Shown piece after piece: positions 49,700 through 63,300 of a stretch of DNA of 64,000 nt (its first letter is position 1; each line of letters opens with the position of its first letter). Both the position numbers and the translations under genes were made by a program. The stretch is from Dastarcus helophoroides (Eukaryota; Arthropoda; Insecta; Coleoptera; Bothrideridae), in assembly GCA_028583605.1 (NCBI GenBank), contig CM053330.1, positions 19,679,539 to 19,743,538 on the forward strand, read 5' to 3'. Under the pieces are notes generated by a model. That model was not told the DNA's origin and did no database searches. It worked only from the letters and a program-made list of their open reading frames with translations.

Positions 49700-52100
49700 C
49701 CTGGTTCCAATTGTTCCAATGGTTCCAAATAGTACAAAATTATATTGTAGTCAGATATCATTTTTGATGTAGATATGTACTTGTTTTTATCACGCTGATT
49801 TGTGATACGAAATATATAAAATATTTTTCTTCTTGTGTTTCGTGGTGGTACGAAATTTTTAAGGGTACAAAAGTAATACAAAATTAAGGTATGGCCAGAT
49901 TTCATTTTTGATGCATATATGTTTTTGAGTTTGTTACGTTGACTTGAATTCCGAACAATTTAATTTTTTTTTCTTCATTTTGGTGGTGGTACAAAATTCT
50001 TAACTGATGGTAGAAATAGATACAAAAATGATACAATATTATTGTATGGTCAAATTTTATTTTTGATGTATACTGATATACTTTAGTTTGTCACGTGGGC
50101 TTGGGATCCGAAAAATTTAAAATATTATTTTTCTTAGTTGGGGTGGTGGTACAAAATTTTTAATTGATTGTCAAAAAGAATACACAAATGGTGCAAAATT
50201 ATGATATGGTCACATTTTATTTTTTATGTAGATATGTACTTCAGTTTGTCATTGGACTTGGGATCCGAAAAATTTAAAATATTTTTTTTCTTAGTTGGGG
50301 TGGTGGTACAAAATTTTTGATTGACGGTACAAAAGGATTCAAAAATAGTACAAAACTATGGTATAGTCGGATTTTATTTTTGATGTAGATATGTACTTCA
50401 GTTTGTCACGTGGACTTGAAATCCGAAAATACTAAAAATAAGTTTTTTCTTAGTTGGGGTGGCGGTACAAAATTTTTAATTGATAGTACAAAAGGGTACA
50501 AAAATAGTACAAAATTATGGTACAGTCAAATTTTATTTTTGATGTAGATATGTACTTCAGTTTGTCACGTGGACTTGAGATCCGAAATATTTAAAATAAT
50601 TTTTTTCTTAGTTGGGGTGACGGTACAAAATTTTTAATTGAAGGTACAAAAGGGTACAAAAATAGTACAAAATTATGGTATAGTCGGATTTTATTTTTGA
50701 TGCAGATATGTACTTCAGTTTGTCACGTGGACTTGAGATCCGAAATGTTTAAAATAATTTTTTGCTTAGTTGAGGTGGTGGTACAAAATTTTTAATTGAT
50801 GGTACAACAGGGAACAAAAATAGTACAAAACCGTGGTATAGTCAGATTTTATTTTTGATGAAGATATGTACTTCAGTTTGTTACGTTGACTTGAGATCTG
50901 AAATATTTAAAATATTTTTTTTCTTAGTTGGGGTGATGGTACAAAATTTTTAATTGATGGTACAAAAGGGTACAAAAACAGTACAGAATTATGGTATAGT
51001 CGGATTTTATTTTTGATGTAGATATGTACTTCAGTTTGTCACGTAGACTTGAGATCCGAAATACTTAAAATAATTTTTTTCTTAGTTGGGGTGGTGGTAC
51101 AAAATTTTTAATTAATGGTACAAAAGGGTACAAAAATAGTACAAAAGTATGGTATAGTCGAATTTTATTTTTGATGTAGATATGTACTTCAGTTCGTCAC
51201 GTTGGCTTGAGATCCGAAATGTTTAAAATAATTTTTTGCTTAGTTGGGGTGGTGGTACAAAATTTTTAATTGATGGTACAAAAGGGTACAAAAATAGTAC
51301 AAAACTATGGTATAGTCGGATTTTATTTTTGATGTAGATATTTACTTCAGTTTGTCACGCGGACTTGAGATCCGAAATATTTAAAATAATTTTTTTCTTA
51401 GTTGGGGTGGCGGCACAAAATTTTTAATTGATTGTACAAAAGGGTACAAAAATAGAACAAAACTATGGTATAGTCGGATTTTATTTTTGATGTAGATATG
51501 TACTTCAGTTTGTCACGTTGGCTTGAGATCCGAAATGTTTAAAATAATTTTTTGCTTAGTTGGGGTGGTGGTACAAAATTTTTAATTGATGGTACAGCAG
51601 GGTACAAAAATAGTACAAAACTATGTTATAGTCAGATTTTATTTTTGATGAAGATATTTACTTCAGTTCGTCACGCGGACTTGAGATCCGAAATATTTAA
51701 AATAATTTTTTTCTTAGTTGGGGTGGCGGTACAAAATTTTTAATTGATTGTACAAAAGGGTACAAAAATAGAACAAAACTATGGTATAGTCGGATTTTAT
51801 TTTTGATGTAGATATGTACTTCAGTTTGTCACGTTGGCTTGAGATCCGAAATGTTTAAAATAATTTTTTGCTTAGTTGGGGTGGTGGTACAAAATTTTTA
51901 ATTGATGGTACAGCAGGGTACAAAAATAGTACAAAACTATGTTATAGTCAGATTTTATTTTTGATGAAGATATGTACTTCAGTTTGTTACGTTGGCTTGA
52001 GATCCGAAATATTTAAAATATTTTTTTTCTTAGTTGGGGTTGTGGTACAAAATTTTTAATTGATGGTACAAAAGGGTACAAAAATAGTACCTAAATATGG
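49700..52100 (-). repeat. Right-arm satellite array, inverted
   Basis: The same ~158-bp unit in the opposite orientation. Here a 316-bp higher-order repeat (two units) is seen: the private variant GGTACAGCAGGG occurs at 51591 and 51907. This pattern is not the mirror image of the left arm. Confidence 0.88.
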
Positions 52101-52443
52101 TATAATCAAATTTGAATTTTAAAGTGGTCGTGATTTTCACATTGACCTGGGATCCGAGTTGTGATATCGTTTTTCTTGGAAAATTAAACGGTACAAAAAT
52201 TAAAACTTGTGGTACAAAAAGGTACAAAAATAGTACAAAATTATGGCATAGTCAGATTTGATTTTGAAGGTAGTCGTGGTTTTCACGTTGACCTAGGATC
52301 CGAATTGTAAATTGCCATTTTCAGTTTTTGGGTTGCGGTACAAAAATTTTTTTTAGCGGTACAAAAAGGTACAAAAATAGTACAAAATTCTGGTATCAAT
52401 AATTTATTTTTCGGACGTGGTCGGATCTCAGGTCAATGGACCT

Positions 52444-52452
52444 CCTTTTTGT
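52444..52452 (+). repeat. 9-bp target-site duplication, right
   Basis: CCTTTTTGT directly after the right tip GGACCT of the giant foldback element. Confidence 0.85.
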
Positions 52453-52622
52453 GGAGTAGTACGAGAGTTGCTTTCCGTCTACACTTTACCAGCATGGACA
52501 AGCATTTAAAGTACCAATCGACGGCAAATCGCGTTCGCTACATTTGGTCAACAAGAGACTGCTTGTTCAAGTTCGTTCGCCAAGCCTGATTGTGGTTTAA
52601 GTAATCAGTGAGTTAGCATAAA

Positions 52623-53316
52623 GCCCGCTACTGCGATAAATGATGCGTTTCGTCGGTGTATTTCGCTATTTCAATGACGAAACGGTAAATTGTATTCTAC
52701 TCTCTACTCATAATACATTGAAGCACTGCGAGAGTGCGTTTGCAAGTTCATCCATGCGACACTATACAAGAAACTTTAGTCATTAGTCAGCGCTGAAATG
52801 GATTTAGTAGACGATTTTGATGCAATTCATTGTAGCACGTGCAAATTATATTGCATATTTCGTGGTCGTTTCGATTTCAGATAAAACAATGAAGATGTAT
52901 TATCAATACTCAGTGCTTTAGCAATGCTTTCAAAGCTTTAAGCACCTTATTACAATTTTTTTTGTCATTGGGATTCCATAAGCATCGATTTGCCTATATT
53001 TTTTTTACAAATTTGAAAAGATTTTGTTCTCTCATTTCATATTAATATCAACGGAGACGTTTCCTCTCTGTGTCATAGTTCTACATCCAACATCAACTGT
53101 TTTTATTTTGTATTGTTACCTGCAGTGTAGAACAGGCACAGACGGAGTCTCAAATTATCAAATCGACTACGAATCAAGATTCACGAATGATTCGCTGTGT
53201 CTGGTTTTTTCTTTGATGATTGGCCCAAAAACCGACATATTGGCAAATTAGTATGAATTATTTAACTTCAACGAATCAGTGAATCAATTCAACATATCGA
53301 CGCAGAGTAGCGGGCT
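52623..53316. mobile_element. Possible MITE with AAGCCCGCTACT tips
   Basis: AAAGCCCGCTACTGCG at the left and the complement of AGAGTAGCGGGCTT at the right form short terminal inverted repeats about 0.7 kb apart. No coding content or target duplication was established. Confidence 0.4.
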
Positions 53317-53738
53317 TAACAATGCAATTCACATAACTATTGGTATAAGCCACCGACAATGCTGCAAAGCAAAACTCGTTCAGATGATTTAGGTTGGATT
53401 ATGTCTATACACCGTGGAATATTGAATATTCATATATTGTTGTATTTATTGTTAAATGGTATTTATCAATTTTGACACTCTATGTTTTTGTACTTTCAGA
53501 ACTGTTTTAATTATTAACCACTTAATGAAAATAAATAAACCATTTGATGCAATAAATGTGGTCAATCGACTGACTCGACAGATTATGGAATTAATCAATA
53601 ATTTATGCAGTTATCACATAAAAGTCACCTTATTGAACATCAATTATTTAAATAATTTGAATCAATGACGACACAAATATAAATTTCCCATCAATTGATT
53701 TTAAAAACTGTATGTATTGTAATTCTAAAACGCTTATA

Positions 53739-55078
53739 CAGTGACTCACAGCTGAAATGATATTTTATTATTTTATTATAAAAGCGCTTATAAAAATATG
53801 TCAATGGAAACTGGGAGAAATGTTGGTTATAGTAAATAGGGGTATGTATATTTAATTCACCCCCATAATAATATGAATACAGTGCTGACAATAACCAAAA
53901 TATAAATGAAAATTTGTGGAAACTGATAAATTCAGCATCACAGCTTAAAAGATGCAGGCTGCGGTACTTGCCCATATCATCAATATTACAAATTTTTCGA
54001 TTTCACCAATTATTAGATGTTTATAATAGTAAATTTTAATTTTGTGCCCTATAATTCATGCTAAATGTTTGTAAAACAGACACAAATAGCTGTGCGGACT
54101 GTCATGCTGCAATCGAGAAGTCACAAATGATAATTAACCATTTTAATAATGGTTACTATATACTATAGAAAATGGCTAAAATGATCAAAAAGGCCAAGGA
54201 AAAGTTCAACATATTATAAAACATTATACTAAAAAAAAAACAGGACCTTAAATAAATTAACAAAAGCTTATAATAAAATTTTAACTCAATAGGACAAAAA
54301 GTGGATGTAAGAACAAGCACCAAAAACACCAAATTAAGTGCTTCAAAGTTAACAATGGAAGTTCATAAGACATAAAAAACAATGTTGCGCAAAAAAATAA
54401 GACCTGGTTTAAGGGGCGTTAATTTGCACGGGGAACAGCTCGGAATATACGCCTCAACAGAAAGCTAAGAATGGAATTCACTCAGAAGCATCTGAATAAA
54501 TAAATGAACTGGGTGAAATCAGTATTATTGGCTGATGAAATTAAAGTTGACCCTTTTTCATCAGATGGGAAGATAACTTTAAGAGAAAACCTAAAGAAGG
54601 ATTAAAATTGAAGAACTTAAAATCTATAGTTTAACAGGATGGTCAACACGTGATGCTTTAGCATTGAATGTCTTTTGTCAGAGTCGGAAAAATACACTTT
54701 AGTGACGGTAGAATGGGTAAGTATTGTTGTTTCAATATTTCAAATTAGTTTCTACAGTATAGTACTGAAATATTAAACATTCAACAGAATTTTTTTTGTC
54801 TGGCGTCTATCACTATCATCTAACATTAATATAATAGAAAATGCATGGTTAATATAAAAGAAAAAAGTCGCTAAGCATAACGTGAACAATAAAAATAAGT
54901 TAAAGATTGAAGAATGAAAGGCAATTTCTTCTCAATACATCCAAATCTTAGTAGAGACAATGCCCAAAAAATAACAGGCAATTATTATTAACAAGAAGAG
55001 ACCTTTAGATTACGGATAAAGTAAAAATTTATGGTATTGTCTGGTTAGTATAATGACGGCATCATTTTAGCTGTGAGC
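53739..55078 (+). pseudogene. Tc1-type transposon with eroded transposase
   Basis: Terminal repeats resemble each other (CAGTGACTCACAGCTGAAATGAT left; ATCATTTTAGCTGTGAG right, inverted). The transposase is read in pieces: GRPRKSS-like linker (about 54190), MEFTQKHLNK.MNWVKSVLLADEIKVDPFSSDGK (about 54470-54570, containing the first catalytic Asp region), VGKIHFSDGRMGK (about 54680) and the NINIIENAW...KKKVAKHNVNNKNKLKIEEWK block (about 54825-54920) with the last acidic residue. Many stops and frameshifts show that it is dead. Confidence 0.75.
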
Positions 55079-55079
55079 T

Positions 55080-56135
55080 TTATTTTATCGGGGCGTCCTT
55101 TTGTTTGCATTTTTTTGTCAGGTACATTACTTTTAGAGCCTGACATACAGTAAAATTTGAGCTATATTTGCAAAGGTTTATAACTATTAGTAACTCTTTG
55201 TGTTTAGTTCTTTTTATATATTTGTGCCAGTAGTTTTATGTGTTGTATGCTCGCTGCATCATTTAAGATGTGAGTATAACACACATATATACATGTATAT
55301 ATATATATACATGTTCTCATTATGATTAGGATGGATCTAACTATTTAGCTGCTCCGGGCAAAATATAAAAATTGCCTTTCTTTACATTATCCTCTATAAG
55401 CCATGACCATAATTTCTCAGGTAGGTAATATTAATAAAAAAATTCTCGTTTGGTCCCATCCATTTAGTTCGGTTCAAGATTATAATGTAGGGTAGAACAT
55501 TCATTTTCATTATTGTTAATTTTAAAATTTAAACCACTGCGTTGTTCTGAACTGGCTTTTCTAGATCAAAACTTTTACGTCGTACATCTAATGGGATTTG
55601 TTCAATTAAAGTATTTTGTTAAACAAATCTACTATGGTCAAAATAGACCATTATAAACGAAATGTGAAAAGTCTCCATCGATCCCACATGAGCAAAAAAC
55701 ATGTATTCAAGTTTAAAATTCGCAAATATGGTTTTTTTTCGTTTTTCAATCAAACGTTAAGTTTAATCATAAAAATAGATCAAACAATTATCATGAATTA
55801 TCTATAAAAATTGTCTTTACATCCTTACACGTTTTTCCCAAGAGTCACCGTTCCTGAGAGAACGATTGAAAAAGTGGTGTTCTTCATAATATGCATACGT
55901 TTCCACGCCACCTGTAAGGTAGTGTACTTGGCGCGTTTTTTTGTTGTGGTTTCCCCGGTAGGCCTATTCCACGATCTATTGCGATTCTGTTTAATTCAAT
56001 ACTATTTAATTATTCATAAGAAATGTTATTATTGGAAATGATGAAAGCGGTGTGAATTCAAAGAAATTGGGGAAAATTACACTATGTGACATGGTATCGG
56101 CACCCATGAAGCAGACAGCTTTAATAGATTGCTAT
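55080..56135. other. AT-rich intergenic sequence with a TA/CA-rich palindrome
   Basis: At 55278-55316 a run of ACATATATACATG and TATATATATACATG units forms a simple-sequence palindrome. No genes are recognised. Confidence 0.4.
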
Positions 56136-56139
56136 TAGG

Positions 56140-57065
56140 TACAGTATGTACACAGTGAATATTTCATGATTCTATCACGTCTTAATTTTGAGATGCAGAG
56201 TGAGACATTTCTAAGTATCCCCTTTTAGGTATTTGGTAGAAGTTATCATTATTAAAGCAATGTATTTATTAGGTATCAAAATATTTTTGATGAACTATTT
56301 GTGAACATAATTGTACAGTTTTACAAGATGAATACCGAAAAATTGGTTAAAGATTGTGCATAAATTTACTAAATAAGGTGTGTGAATAGTACATTCTGAA
56401 GTCTCAAGGAAATACCTAAGTATTTGAAAGTCTTTTTTGAGAAGTTTTGTATTTATTGCACGTTAATTAACGGCTTCAGCAACTGTTTTGTGTATCATGG
56501 TCTTGGCTAAAAGTAAGCAAGACATTTATACCATTTGTAATACCGAATTTGTAGCGAGAATTTATTAATTACTACAATGACTGCTACTTTTGTATGGCTG
56601 ATAAACAAGCATTTTTGAGGAATATATAAAGTTTTTCATTGACTCTTTTGTATAAAAGCAAATAAATCATACTGACCCTATGCCTTCTCCTTTGTCTCCT
56701 AAATCAAACTGTAAAGTTAGGTATGCTTAGTGTTCAGGGATGAAAATAACAATGATGAAAGTCCTCGCCCAAGATCAAGATTTAGAAGTTTTAGTATTTT
56801 TAAATATTTTATAGTATTGCCATTTAAATAAACAACAGGAATTATATGATTTGATACGAGACTAGAATTTGTCTGTAAGGCGCCATTCCCATTTCTCCTT
56901 TTTTCCTTCAAATCTTGAAACTGCGTGATGAGCAGTGAGAGAGGTTTTACCTAAAAAACGCTTGAGAAATGGTACCAACGTCTTTGGAATGCAACTATAT
57001 TAGGCGATTACTGCTGGTATTTGAAGGCAAAAGATACTTCCCAAAATAAAAGAAAAAGTTATAAA
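56140..57065. repeat. Dispersed repeat R1, copy 3 (most complete)
   Basis: It runs from TACAGTATGTACACAGTGAATATT to GAAATGGTACCAACG...GGCGATTACTGCTGGTATTTGAAGG...CCCAAAATAAAAG without interruption, giving the longest version of this family (about 0.9 kb). No terminal repeats or protein were recognised. Confidence 0.65.
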
Positions 57066-57069
57066 TGTT

Positions 57070-60000
57070 ACCTGTTTTGTGTGTAAAAAATATGTACAAG
57101 AAATATATGTTGTACAATATTTTTTTTAACAATGCATATATTAATAAAAGCTTTTATCGTCAAATTTTCTTCAACATTTAACAAAAAAATTTGGATATGT
57201 ATAACTAAGTGTTTATTTTTTAGTTTTTGTTAATAATGACCGTACCTAAAAACTTAAAACATGGTACGTCTTAGAAAAAAGTTATGCATTTATTCTTATT
57301 AAGCGACATGTTTAAATGAATAAATACGAAAATTTGGAGGTCCTTAAATTTTTTTGAAATTTGTCACGCAGTGTTATTCGTCTGATTCATAATCATCTAA
57401 TACTTCTTCTCGTTCTTCCCCTTGTTTTTGTTCTTCTTCTTTCTACTGAATGAAACTAAATTATCCAGTGGCGGTTCATGACATTTTTGACAGAGGAGCC
57501 TTAAAATTAGAATGATAGTTGCCTCTATTTAATTATTAATTTTTTTATTGGAACTAACCACTAGAGAAATCATTGACATTTTTTACTTAAAAGATTAAAA
57601 GCTTACCATCTCTGTTGTAATTTTCAAATATAGCAAATAAAAGAAACTCACTCATATTTAATACAATTCAATGAGAAAATCCACAACTACTATACACTTA
57701 AGAGTGTCTTATTAACTTTAAAAAACTATGAAAGTAAAAAGGGAGATTTTACCCATTTACATAATTAAGGGCGAATCTAACCATATTTTTATTTTTTTCT
57801 GCAAAATCAATAGATTTGAGGTTACAAGCAAAATATTTCAAAATATTCAGTTTCAATTTATTTTAAGATTTATTTAATAAGAATATAAGATAGCTGTGTA
57901 AAACAAAATTTAAAAAAATGGTCAGCTTCTAAGTTTTCCTAATTTAATTTTTTGCAGCGTTAATTTAGTCGGGTAGAATTAATTAGGATAAATTATGACC
58001 TTCCAGACTTACAAATAAAATGGATCAAAAAATTATTAATACTGCAAAGATCAATTATTTTATGTGCATTGCATTTAGAAAATGGTGCAGGTTCCAAAAA
58101 TGCAATAACATAGAATTTAAAATCAAAATTTGATATCACTTTTAGCGAAAGTGGTAACAATAAGAATGTTATTTTTATGTAAACATTTGGCATTTTATAA
58201 GTACATTAAGTATAGCAAATTTGAAAATTATATCTTCATAAATAAAGTAAAAATACGGGGTCTCCATGATTCTGTTACACTTGATATGTTTACGCATATA
58301 TCTTAAATATTTCAGAAAACTTTATTCATACTAAATTTATCAAATTATTATTTCTGTGACATATGCAAGGTGGTGCTCTTTCCATGGCGGAAACTTCCGA
58401 TAGTAAAAGAGCATCAAAGAAAAATATAATTTTGTTATACAGGTGTCAGTTAAAGAATGGCACAAACTTTATCAACAGATTCTACAACAATAATTAATAT
58501 GGAAAAGTCACTTTTTTGTGAGCTTTGTTAAGACCATGGTTTATAATGTTGCATTTATCAACAATAGAGGTGAACTGCGGCAAAGAATAGCTGTTTATTA
58601 TTTTTATTTTAGTTTCTTTAATTATTTTATATGTTTCACACTGTAATCCCTGAAATATTATATGTAAATGTATTGTAAAATATTAAATTATTTTAATGTT
58701 CGTTAATGATATTTAATGATAAAAAAATTATGTTCCTATAACAGAACTGAGAGTTAATAGGGGTTACTTTTAGTGGTTCACGAATTTCTTGCTCTTGTAT
58801 TGCTTTTTGTTGTTCTTGTTTATGAGTAAGAACAGGGCAATACAAGAAGTTTTTTTAGCAAGAGCAAGGTTTCTTTTCAAGAAATTATCAAAAAGCAAGA
58901 TTTCTTGCTTTTTCATTTTTTTTTATATTAAGCGATGCTTTGGAATAGTTCATTGAACAAGTACAAGTAAAACATTCTGGGTATCCCCTCAAATTTCTAC
59001 AAAAAAAAGATGAAATTTCAGAAGAAAAACAATGTTGAGTATTTTCCCAATAGCATCTCGCAATTCAAAAAAATAAATTTTGGTTTTCTTCAGAAATTTC
59101 TGGTTTTCTAAACTTATGTTGTTATTTTGCTTTTGCTTCAAATTTCTAATTTCAATTTTTTCTCATTTCGATTTTAATTAAAAAATTTACCCACAAACTT
59201 TTGAAACTTGCAGTTGTATCTCGATGGTTCGAATTTAAGCTCTAAATTTCGGAAAATAGTTTCTTGAGGATTTTGGAAACGAAGTCGAAAGTAGTGAAGT
59301 AGAAAATTTAAGAAAATACATTACAATAATTTGACAGAGTTAATTTTTTATGAAAAAAACCGAAATATTTTTCAAACCATTGAAATTTCTAGTCTAAGCT
59401 TAAAATTTCCGGTTTTAAGTTTTTAAATATTTTTAAAGAAAATTCCCAAAATTTTAATTTTTCTCTAGAAGTTTTCGAAAATGCCGATTTTTTTCCCGAT
59501 ATGACGTTTTTATAAAAACATTTTATTTTAATTTATGCTTTAACATCAAAATTCCGTTTTCAATATTAAATTGTGTTTTAATCTTGAAATGTTGAATTAT
59601 TACTAGAAATTTTAATCTTATTTTTCAGAATTTTGTTTTTACATTTTACATTGGTTTTCTCCAAATTTTTGGTTTTTCCTTAGTTTTAGTTTGCCAAAGG
59701 GGTAACTTGCGATGCGACGGGATACCAGTAGAGTGGATTCTTGAATTGAAATTTGACCTTCCTTATGTAAATTAAAAAAGTAAATATATAAAATAATAAT
59801 TGAAATGATTCATTCCAAGCTAGAGTTGAAATAGAAAATTTAAGAAATTTCAATTTTAAACTCAAAAAGAACTACAATTGTCAAAAAGAACTACTAAAAG
59901 TGTCCGACGTTTCGCTCACCATTGTGAAAAAAAGCTTCACTATGTCTTAGATCCACCCCACTGCTGATATTCGTAAACTTTTCCAATAAGGAAATATTAG

Positions 60001-60130
60001 CGCAGATGATATTTTACACAAGTAGATCATTTTTGATATTGCTGTTAGTTTGAGAAGTATAAAAAAATCTTTAAACAATGAAAAATTCGATACCATCAAT
60101 CCCAAGAACGCAACGTTTAAGAGACATTCT
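57070..60130. other. AT-rich intergenic sequence
   Basis: No gene is recognised. A small perfect hairpin (AAAAAGCAAG-ATTT-CTTGCTTTTT) lies at 58890-58913, within a stretch of imperfect repeats of CTTGCTCTTG/CAAGAGCAAG (58785-58870). Confidence 0.4.
59901..59942 (-). ncRNA. Degraded hammerhead motif, family C
   Basis: It shares CAAAGAACTACTAAAAG...CGACGTTTCGC with the motif at 16.3 kb (on the plus strand). The GAA and ACGUC parts remain, but the core reads GUGAAGC instead of CUGAAGA. A relic. Confidence 0.45.
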
Positions 60131-60301
60131 TTATACAGGGTGAGTCATCAGTAAGGAAGAGCTCTGCAGCTTCCACAGATTCTTTGCTAACAAAAATATT
60201 TTTGGTACGAAGGTGCACATTCGAAAATTATTTTTTATTATACAGGATAAACATATACAGAGTGTTCCATTAAAGTTCATTTTTTTAAATAGAATATACT
60301 A

Positions 60302-63300
60302 TACAGGTTAAACCAAATTTTATTTACACTATAGGGATCTCGTAAACTATTAGAAATACAAGAAAGCTTAAAAATGCAAATTAGTGTAGATTTTAATGCC
60401 TAATATTATTCCGCTGAAAAAACAATTGAATTTCAATTCGTCTTGGTTTTATTTAGAAATAACTGAAAATCGCCATTTTTAAAAATCAGCTCCAACTTGT
60501 TTATTTGTAGTCCGATTCTAAAAATTTAAATAGTGTTATTAGTTGTTTTTTGAAGCCTTTATATTGGTGTGTGTTAACTTTTTCTAAATTGAAATGTTTC
60601 CGAGAAAATTATGTTAATTTTGTTATTTCTTACAGACGCTATATTGAATTTTATCATTTTCGAATTTGGCATATTTTTCTGATATAACATGCCATAACAT
60701 GCCATAATTGAAATGTGGTAAAGTGGGTTAAATGAACTAATTCTTTATTTTCAAAAAAAAAATTATGATAGGCGACGTAAGTGCCCTAACTGTTAACAAT
60801 AAAAATACAGTACCTAATTACGTAACAATAATTATTAAAAAACTAAAAATATTGTAACAAACTGTGCAATATTTAAGCAGTTATTATCTTAACGTGCATG
60901 CACCCCTTTAAATGGCGTAATTCAATGAAAAAAGTGTTTTTTTTTTAAGTTTAATCCACTCGCAAAGGGCGACCCCATTATGCCTTCAAAGCACCGCGAG
61001 TAGGATGCGGAAACAAGGATAGATAGCAATGAACAGCCTACTTAAACAAGGATAGGTTGTAATTTTTGGGGAAAATTCCTTTCGGTAACGAGTTCCACAG
61101 TTTGGAAGTTCTATATAAAAAAGAGTCTCCATAGGCAGAAGTCCTCACTGTGTCAAGCTAGACTGCACAGGAATTTGCTGTCTCCGACTGTTTTGTGTGC
61201 CTCAAGAATCTTTCCCTTGGGGGGATCAATGCAATTAGTTCCTGCGAGCATCTTCCATGATAATACTTGTAAAAAAGAGACAAGTCACCAACCATACGCC
61301 TGTGCTTTAGTGTTTCGAGAGAATCGGTCAAGCTCTCGTCATCAATTAGGCGAATCACTCTTCTTTGAATTGAATCCAAGCGAGCTAAATTGTGTTTTGG
61401 GGCTGAACTACAAACATGAGAACAGTATTTTAGTGTTGAGCCTTGTCACTGAGTCACTGATCAGATGTGAAGTACTTTTTAGATCTAAAAAGAAAGCCTA
61501 GCTTCTGAGAGGCGAATTTGGCAATGACGAGCACATGATCGTCCCAAAAGAAGTTAGTGCTCGCATTCACTCCTAGGATAGATATATTAGATCCCATGGG
61601 AAGGATTTTATCGTCCATTAGTATGTTTGTTGCATTATCCCTTGATATTTTCTTAGAGAAAACCGCGGCCTGAGTTTTTGAAGTGTTGAAGTTGACCAAA
61701 TTTTACTTACCCCATTTCAAAATGATTTCGAGATCTCGATTAATCGTCTGTATCTGCTGTTCCCTTAGTCGATCTGAAGCAGCGATAGATAATGTTTTGT
61801 CGGAAAAAAAAGATGACGCAAGACTACTATCATCTGCGTAGCTGTATATTGGATTGAAATTTGAAGCTAAGAAATCGCTTATGTGTAACAGAAATAGAGT
61901 AGGAGATAGGGCAGATCCCCGAGGCATCCCTGCATTAATCTCAAATGTTTCGGATAAGATGCCCTCGACGATGACCTGAAGAGATCTGTCAGCGAGAAAA
62001 TTGGATATCAAATGACAAAGTCCAGGAGGAAGACCATAAGATGTTTATTTGACGAGAAGAGATCGGTGTCAGACTCTGTCAAAGGCCTTTGAGATATCCA
62101 ATGCCACAATCCTAGCCTCACCATGTTTTTTTATAGCTGAGTTACAGATATGAGTAACATATGACAGTAGATCGCCAGTGGAACGTTGTTGTTTAAAACC
62201 GTATTGCCTGTCCGAGATGAATCTATTTTCCTCCAGATATTTGAGAATCTCGATGTTGATAACCCTTTCCATCACTTTAGATATAACGGGTAACAAAGAT
62301 ATAGGGCGATAGTTGTTAGCTAGGTTCCTTTTTCCCTTTTTAGGGACAGGCTGCACGCTAGCAGATTTCCAGATATTAGGAATTACGCCTTTATTGTAAG
62401 AGAGTGTAAACAATTTGCTTAGGACAAAAGTCAACTTTGGGGCGCACTTCGTAAGAACAATAGCGAGAATGCCATCAAGGCCAGAAGTCTTCAAGGTGTC
62501 GAGCTCAAGGAGAATCTTCCTGATTGTGCGTTGTCTGAAAATAACTTCAGGCATCAAATGTTAACCTTAGGGAGAATGGGATGTTCTGCATTTCGAGAAT
62601 CAAGGTTGGAGTTTTTAGCAAACTTTAAGGCTAGCATGTAGATGTTTTAAAACGTTTGTCGGCAATTGTTACAAAAATTCTTTTAACATTGAATACTTAT
62701 TTCTGTAACGTGACATATCTAACAATCTAACATTAGAAATGACTCTTATATTTATGCGCATTATCCATCTTAGAATATTTAACTTCTAAAGATGTTTAGA
62801 ACGTACACTTGCGTATGAGTCATGGGAAAGTCCTCCTTAATTAGGCCCTTAGAATGTTCTGAGAATTACGTAACTTAAAGGGAATCATGCACCTTACCAT
62901 TATTATTAAATATTTCAGTACTATACAGTTTTTTTTTAAATTTTTATATTTTCATAAATTATCAAAAAACAAAATTTTTTTCATATCTAATTTTGATCTT
63001 CTATTTATCATTTTTTCTATTCTATGTAAAATAAACTAACCTCTTATTTTGTCAACTGTCATGAGATGGCGTTTTAAATAAATTTAAATATTACGTAGTC
63101 ATATTTCAGAAACTGGTTTAGAATATTGTCAACAAACAATAAAAATTTAAATATTCCCAAACTGGGCCGAAAAAATGTTAATAAAAATTAATAAACATAA
63201 TATTTCCGGTCAATAAAAGTTCACCATGAAGAACTATATAGTCTGTTATAATATTTTTGGTTTTTTAATAATAATTACTGCTTTTTTAGGAACTGTATTT

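Larger units (their letters stand above)
46874..52443. mobile_element. Giant 5.57-kb foldback element made of ~158-bp satellite units
   Basis: The two ends are identical for at least 200 bp by eye (AGGTCCATTGACCTGAG... and its complement). Each arm is about 2.75 kb: two unique terminal modules followed by about 15 tandem units of roughly 158 bp, meeting in inverted orientation near 49690. A 9-bp duplication CCTTTTTGT flanks the element. Long inverted repeats of internal tandem units plus a 9-bp duplication are the features of Drosophila Foldback (FB) elements, which belong with MULE-type transposons; assignment to that class is inference. There is no transposase; all ORFs are repeat artefacts. 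Confidence 0.9.

Noticed and set aside
47090..52227. Several recurring 63-73 aa ORFs in the satellite arms
   Set aside because: They are the same repeat unit translated repeatedly on both strands, with no conserved protein and frames that drift between units.
46874..52443. CRISPR array
   Set aside because: Units are about 158 bp, contiguous without unique spacers, in a eukaryotic genome and mirrored in the other arm; this is a foldback element.
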